A DNA stretch of 64,000 nt, taken from assembly GCA_015059865.1 (NCBI GenBank), contig SUZP01000001.1, positions 1 to 64,000 on the forward strand, in the 5' to 3' direction. Below are positions 59,982 to 64,000 of this stretch, in pieces. The notes beneath the pieces are model-generated. The model saw only the letters and a list, made by a program, of their open reading frames with translations, made no database searches and had not been told where the DNA came from. Source of the DNA: Rikenellaceae bacterium. GTDB lineage: Bacteria > Bacteroidota > Bacteroidia > Bacteroidales > Rikenellaceae. Positions within the stretch are counted from its first letter, which is position 1. Every line of letters begins with the position of its first letter. The position numbers and the translations under genes are program-made.

Positions 59982-60292
59982 GAAGTTGTATAACAAGAGT
60001 TAAGTTCTGCCATAAGGAAGCGAGTTCCCAAGAAAATTGTTTTTAGGCAGATGAGAGCAAGGCAAACAAGGAGCCGAGTGCGCAGCATACTTCCAAGCTC
60101 GACAAAAAACGCATTTTAAGGAGGCAAATACAAAGCGCACAAGAAATCCGCCTAAGCGAGTTCCCAAGAAAATTGTTTTTAGGCAGATGAGAGCAAGGCA
60201 AACAAGGAGCCGAGTGCGCAGCATACTTAGGCGTATGTGAGCAACTCGGCTACCGATGTTTAACGCAGCTATCGCTGCTTAAAAACAATTTT
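59982..60292. repeat. Composite hairpin element F with an internal 75-bp duplication
   Basis: Starts with the same end as elements A and C (GAAGTTGTATAACAAGAG). Holds a 75-bp exact direct repeat (60018-60092 and 60154-60228). The second half folds as a long hairpin: AAAATTGTTTTTA/TAAAAACAATTTT outermost, AGCCGAGT/ACTCGGCT, and GCATAC/GTATG at the tip. The far end abuts the ntpK stop codon (1 nt). The reading frames here are repeat-derived. Confidence 0.8.
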
Positions 60293-60293
60293 A

Positions 60294-60746
60294 CTATGCT
60301 ACTGCATTCGAGATAAGGAATGTCGCTGCAACAGTCAAGATAGCATACAACTCTGGGAACGCACCGAGGATAAGGGTCTTACCCATAACATCGTGACCGT
60401 TACCAATAGCTGCGATACCGTTAGCACAAACCTTTGCCTGAAAGATTGCAGCAAAGAGGTTTACGATACCTACGAGAAGACCAGCACCAAATACTGCTGC
60501 TGCCTGATACATCGAGATATCTGCAGTAAGAAGGCCCTGTACCATAAAGAAACATACGAAGCCATACAAACCCTGTGAACCTGGGAGAGCCGAAAGAATC
60601 ATGTAGCTACCGAATGCGCTACCATTCTTTTTCATTGCGCCTACTGCGGTCTGACCGCAAATAGCTGTACCTACTGCCGAAGCGATACCTGCAACACCTA
60701 CCATCAATACTACACCGAGGTAGGCCAAAATCAAAGCTGAAGTCAT
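60294..60746 (-). CDS. ntpK: V-type ATPase subunit K (proteolipid)
   Basis: A 150-residue membrane rotor subunit with four helices (two hairpins). The Na+-binding set of E. hirae NtpK is matched: Ser57-Gln58 in LPGSQGLYGF, Gln103 in IFQAK and the carboxylate Glu132 in FPELYA. That points to Na+ rather than H+ as coupling ion. Last gene of the operon; 55 nt after ntpI. Confidence 0.93.
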   Translation of the reverse strand: MTSALILAYLGVVLMVGVAGIASAVGTAICGQTAVGAMKKNGSAFGSYMILSALPGSQGLYGFVCFFMVQGLLTADISMYQAAAVFGAGLLVGIVNLFAAIFQAKVCANGIAAIGNGHDVMGKTLILGAFPELYAILTVAATFLISNAVA

Positions 60747-60801
60747 AATTTTAAAGTGTTTTAATTAGTTTGTTAAAAAATTTTATTGAAATATTTATTT
60801 G

Positions 60802-62661
60802 TTAAATCTCTTTTTTAAGAGGATTGAAAGAGCGTGTTGTCATCTCGAAACCGGCATTCTTGTAGAACTCCACAAAGGTCAAACGCATAGGGTGTACGAA
60901 TGACGAAATCGAAGACATAAAGAGGTTGATGCCGTGTCCAACGAGCAAAATCGCAGTAGCACCCAAAATCTGGAATATAGTACCTACACCAAACTGCTCA
61001 ATACCTCCGTCGAGGCCTGTGAGTCCCAATGCCAACGAATTGAAGACTTGCGCCAACACACCTCCCGACAAACCGATAGCAAAGAGTCGGATATACGAGA
61101 GCACATCACTCAACAAGCCCGTTACATTATTATAGGTATCCCACAATCCCGAAGCGAAATTGAGAATTGGGTTACGCTTAACATCGTTCAAGATAAGCAT
61201 AAACAGCGCTCCTATACCCATAGCAACATAGAATGCTATGTCCGAAGTTGTAAAGCCCGGTATTACCCAGCTTGGGTCAAGCAGCTGCAATCCACCTGCA
61301 AGACAACCCGACAAGAGTATGATAAACCAACCCAATGTAGCAAAGGTTGATGTTATACCGAATGTATAGGCCTTGAATACAATGTTGAGCAACATACCCA
61401 CCAAAATCTGGAACACTCCGAGAGCCAACGACCAAGCGAAGAATTTACCTTGGAAGTCGAGGAACGGAATAGGACAATCAGCCATATTCGGATATCCCAT
61501 CAATGCAGGGATACTCATTCCGAAGAGCGAGCCCGTATACAAGCCAAAGAGAGTTGTCGCACCACCGCAAACCATTGTGAGATATGCAGCCTGACGCATC
61601 TTCGGAGCCTTCAACGCCAGCACTAAGCCGAGCGCAAAGATTATTGCTCCATAGCCTGCATCGTTCAAACATATAGCGAAGAAGAGCATATAGAATGGCG
61701 CAAAGAATGGAGTCATATCCAGAGTTCCATACTTTGGCAATGCGTACAAGCCTCCAATCATCTCGAACAGACGCGCAAAGCGGTTATTCTTCAACTTAAC
61801 CGGCGTATCATCCTCAGGAGATGGTTCCTCCTTGATGTATACTACATCCGGACAGCTGTCAAGCGCAGCATCCACCTTCTCCGAGGTAGCCTTCTCAGCC
61901 CAGCCCTCCATAACGAGTAGCAAGCCATCGGCCGCCTTATCTGCCGTAGCCTCGATGCGGACATCCTGCATCTTGTACTTCAATGCCACAAGCTCAGCCT
62001 CAATCTCGACGCGAGCATTAGCCACTGCGCTAAGGATTGCGTTTTGAGCCTTTATCGCAGCCTCGTTCTGCTCGATTTGAGCCTTTATCTCAGCGTTGCT
62101 CATCGTAGGAGCCTTCTGCTCCTGTGCATCGATGGCGATATCCTCGGAGCCGTTGCCGATAACGACAAAGCGCACCGTTGCAGCATCCTCGCCTATGACG
62201 GCGATATTCATCTCTGCACCCCACGCTGCACTGCTCTTCTCGAATGTCGAGCGTTGAGCCGTGAAGTAGCGCAACACCACTCCACTCTCGGCCAACTTAG
62301 CGAGCACCGAGCAGTCGAAGTCACCCCAAGCAATCCACTCGTCGAGCAACTTCTGCAAGCGAACATTATCCGCCTTCGCGTTTGCGATAACGGCCTGTGC
62401 CTCCTGATAAGCCTCGAAGACATTACCCTTCTCGACCTTTGCGCCACCAGCAACATATGCCTCGCTATTCGCAAATTGTTCGAGCGAAGCGAGTGCCTTA
62501 GTGCGCTCATCGATAGCCGATACAAGGGCTCTATCCGCCTCGGTTGGCTCCCAACCTGAGGTGGTGATATCGACCATACCCAGCTCACGCAGACGCTCGA
62601 TAAAGCGCTCGCGCTCCGCCGAGAAGAGTACGATATTGTATTTCATCATCTTTACAATCAT
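60802..62661 (-). CDS. ntpI: V-type ATPase subunit I (a-type stator)
   Basis: A 619-residue stator subunit: cytosolic N-terminal half of ~310 residues (Glu/Ala-rich coiled coil) and a C-terminal membrane half with about seven helices; the ion-path arginine lies in LSYIRLFAIGLSGGVLAQVFN. GYGAIIFALGLVLALKAPK and FLMSSISSFVHPMRLTFVEFYKNAGF are conserved. It overlaps ntpD by 4 nt (ATGA), so they are translationally coupled. Confidence 0.94.
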   Translation of the reverse strand: MIVKMMKYNIVLFSAERERFIERLRELGMVDITTSGWEPTEADRALVSAIDERTKALASLEQFANSEAYVAGGAKVEKGNVFEAYQEAQAVIANAKADNVRLQKLLDEWIAWGDFDCSVLAKLAESGVVLRYFTAQRSTFEKSSAAWGAEMNIAVIGEDAATVRFVVIGNGSEDIAIDAQEQKAPTMSNAEIKAQIEQNEAAIKAQNAILSAVANARVEIEAELVALKYKMQDVRIEATADKAADGLLLVMEGWAEKATSEKVDAALDSCPDVVYIKEEPSPEDDTPVKLKNNRFARLFEMIGGLYALPKYGTLDMTPFFAPFYMLFFAICLNDAGYGAIIFALGLVLALKAPKMRQAAYLTMVCGGATTLFGLYTGSLFGMSIPALMGYPNMADCPIPFLDFQGKFFAWSLALGVFQILVGMLLNIVFKAYTFGITSTFATLGWFIILLSGCLAGGLQLLDPSWVIPGFTTSDIAFYVAMGIGALFMLILNDVKRNPILNFASGLWDTYNNVTGLLSDVLSYIRLFAIGLSGGVLAQVFNSLALGLTGLDGGIEQFGVGTIFQILGATAILLVGHGINLFMSSISSFVHPMRLTFVEFYKNAGFEMTTRSFNPLKKEI

Positions 62662-63269
62662 CTCTCTCCGCCCTCCTTTGCGGCTGCCTGCTGGCGAGTC
62701 TTGACGATTTTCTGTGCCGACTTAGAGAGGTTCTCTTCATCCTCCATAAATCGCTTAATCTTTCGTATAGCATCCTCATACCCAGGTATCTGCACCTTTT
62801 CGTAGAGGTTTACTTTCTGAGTAGTTTTACGGCGCGCATAGTCCAACAACACCATTCTGCGGTTGTATACCTCGAACTCTATGCCCAAGGTCGCAACCCT
62901 CTTCAAAAACTCCACACCCTCGGTGTACCACGCTGGCGAGGAGAATAGGTCGAATGGCTTGCTCTCGAACTTCACATCGCGAAGTACGGGGATACGAACT
63001 CCTGCAATCTTCTGTGTTGTTAAATCGACATCTGCAACGCGAACAAGGGTACAATCAAACTCTCCCCACAGAGCCACCATATAGTCGTACTCGGCTATGA
63101 GCGCATCCAAACGCTCGCGGTAGTCTGTTGCGGAGTCCTTCGCTCGCTTAACCTCGGAGCGCAAGGCCGACTCCTTACTCTTGATGGTAGGGAGTGCCTT
63201 CTGGCGCATTTTCAGCTGTTTGCCGAGCTCGCCGAGCGAAGTCTTGTTATATTGAAATTTGATTGCCAT
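62658..63269 (-). CDS. ntpD: V-type ATPase subunit D
   Basis: A 203-residue central-stalk subunit: two long antiparallel helices, with NKTSLGELGKQLKMRQKALPTIKSKESALR at the N-terminus and RRTTQKVNLYEKVQIPGYEDAIRKIKRFMEDEE near the C-terminus. The C-terminal QKIVKTRQQAA is normal. It joins the A3B3 head to the rotor. 7 nt after ntpB. Confidence 0.93.
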   Translation of the reverse strand: MAIKFQYNKTSLGELGKQLKMRQKALPTIKSKESALRSEVKRAKDSATDYRERLDALIAEYDYMVALWGEFDCTLVRVADVDLTTQKIAGVRIPVLRDVKFESKPFDLFSSPAWYTEGVEFLKRVATLGIEFEVYNRRMVLLDYARRKTTQKVNLYEKVQIPGYEDAIRKIKRFMEDEENLSKSAQKIVKTRQQAAAKEGGER

Positions 63270-63276
63270 CGCTTAA

Positions 63277-64000
63277 TTATGCTTTCCAATATTTCTCGAT
63301 AAGTTCTGCCTTGATTGCAACCTCCTCCTTCGAGAAGTACTTTGCAAACAACGACCACGCAGTGTCAAGCATCTCGGTAATATCGATATTTACATCGATA
63401 GCCAACAACTTCTCCGAGTAGTCCTTCGCAAACTTCAAAGCACGCTCGTCGTACTCCGACAAGTCGAAACCGTTCTCCAACTTGGTCTTTGCATTCGCAG
63501 CATCGGCATACAGACGCACGCAGGCATTCATCACCTGTGGGTGGTCCTCGCGAGTCTTCTTACCGATAACGAGCTGCTTCAAACGCGACAACGAACGGAA
63601 TGGGTCGATAATAACCTTACCTGTATCGGAGTCGTTACGGAGGAACAACTGTCCCTCGGTGATGTAACCCGTATTATCCGGAATAGCGTGGGTAATATCG
63701 CCACCCGACAGAGTGGTAACGGCAATAATGGTAATCGAACCGCCATTAGGCAACTGCACCGCCTTCTCGTAAATCTTCGCCAAGTCCGAGTAGAGCGAGC
63801 CCGGCATAGAGTCCTTCGATGGAATCTGGTCCATACGGTTCGATACAATAGCCAAAGCATCGGCATACAAGGTCATATCGGTCAAGAGTACCAACACCTT
63901 CTCGCCCTTATCCACTGCAAAGTACTCCGCTGCGGTCAAAGCCATATCCGGTACGAGGAGTCGCTCCACAGGAGGATTCTCGGTTGTATTTACGAACGAT
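63277..64000 (-). CDS. ntpB: V-type ATPase subunit B, N-terminal part off the right edge
   Basis: The C-terminal ~240 residues of the non-catalytic head subunit B. The frame continues beyond 64000: before the in-frame GTG at 63969 it reads SFVNTTENPPVERLLVPDMALTAAEYFA, the family's conserved stretch. ITIIAVTTLSGGDITHAIPDNTGYITEGQLFLRNDS follows, with GQ-x-x-L and the C-terminal helical domain. Gene order B-D-I-K is that of the Bacteroidetes V-ATPase operon. Confidence 0.94.
   Translation of the reverse strand, partial: SFVNTTENPPVERLLVPDMALTAAEYFAVDKGEKVLVLLTDMTLYADALAIVSNRMDQIPSKDSMPGSLYSDLAKIYEKAVQLPNGGSITIIAVTTLSGGDITHAIPDNTGYITEGQLFLRNDSDTGKVIIDPFRSLSRLKQLVIGKKTREDHPQVMNACVRLYADAANAKTKLENGFDLSEYDERALKFAKDYSEKLLAIDVNIDITEMLDTAWSLFAKYFSKEEVAIKAELIEKYWKA

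Noticed and set aside
60000..60224. 74-codon minus-strand frame next to ntpK
   Set aside because: It lies wholly in hairpin element F and its two halves mirror the 75-bp duplication.

Overview
The window is bacterial and fits the order Bacteroidales, most like a Rikenellaceae (Alistipes-type) gut organism. The evidence is an LpxC-FabZ fusion, an S26/HprK/ABC export cassette, TonB-dependent and outer-membrane proteins with SusC-like plumbing, a UpxY-type NusG paralogue, an archaeal/vacuolar-type ATPase, a PPi-type phosphofructokinase, a one-piece tmRNA with tag GNNSYALAA, and promoters of the Bacteroidetes type (TTTG or TTG, 19-20 nt, then TAnnTTTG) with no evident Shine-Dalgarno sequences. 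The genus is an inference; the order is well supported.

Layout. 1-5.5 kb: a truncated P-type Ca2+ ATPase, an AraC regulator, recF with a DUF721 gene, a remnant of a BspA-type surface protein, a TPR membrane protein and a lumazine-synthase-like protein lacking its catalytic region. 5.5-9.1 kb: a four-gene envelope operon (two lipoproteins, two barrels) whose upstream region folds like a 6S RNA. 9.2-18.8 kb: htpG, a DUF2007 gene, dnaE-trxA, an NhaD-like antiporter and a radical SAM gene. 18.9-27.5 kb: two tandem S9 peptidases, then the operon pssA-porin-lytic transglycosylase. 27.5-29.2 kb: a gene-free repeat region holding tmRNA. 29.2-39.8 kb: ftsE, gyrB, udk, then addB-like and addA-like genes flanking a GIN-domain protein. 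39.8-43.3 kb: an ABC exporter, HprK-like kinase, Ser/His signal-peptidase-like protein and OsmC protein in one operon. 43.4-49.8 kb: lpxA, lpxC-fabZ, a TonB-like protein, outer-membrane phospholipase A, a K+/H+ antiporter and upxY. 49.9-54.8 kb: a second antiporter, a GH3 glycosidase, yajC and nusB. 55-60 kb: a PqqD protein, a probable metal-uptake operon (His/Cys-rich protein, TonB receptor, HMA protein) and pfp. 60.3-64 kb: the 3' half of a V-ATPase operon (B-D-I-K).

The most unusual content is not protein-coding. (i) A family of long nested hairpin elements of about 95-120 bp, with matching terminal inverted repeats and compensatory changes between copies, sits directly against stop codons (htpG, nhaD-like, lpxC-fabZ, ntpK). 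(ii) Short tandem arrays of many different sequences all share a 7-nt period; they fill intergenic spaces, enter two coding regions, and in two places seem to supply the promoter -33 element. (iii) A modular array of small hairpins separated by a TTTACTGGGG-like spacer precedes the tmRNA, and a 115-bp exact duplication carrying the tmRNA terminator follows it. Among proteins, the ABC/HprK/S26 cassette is the best candidate for an undescribed peptide-maturation pathway.
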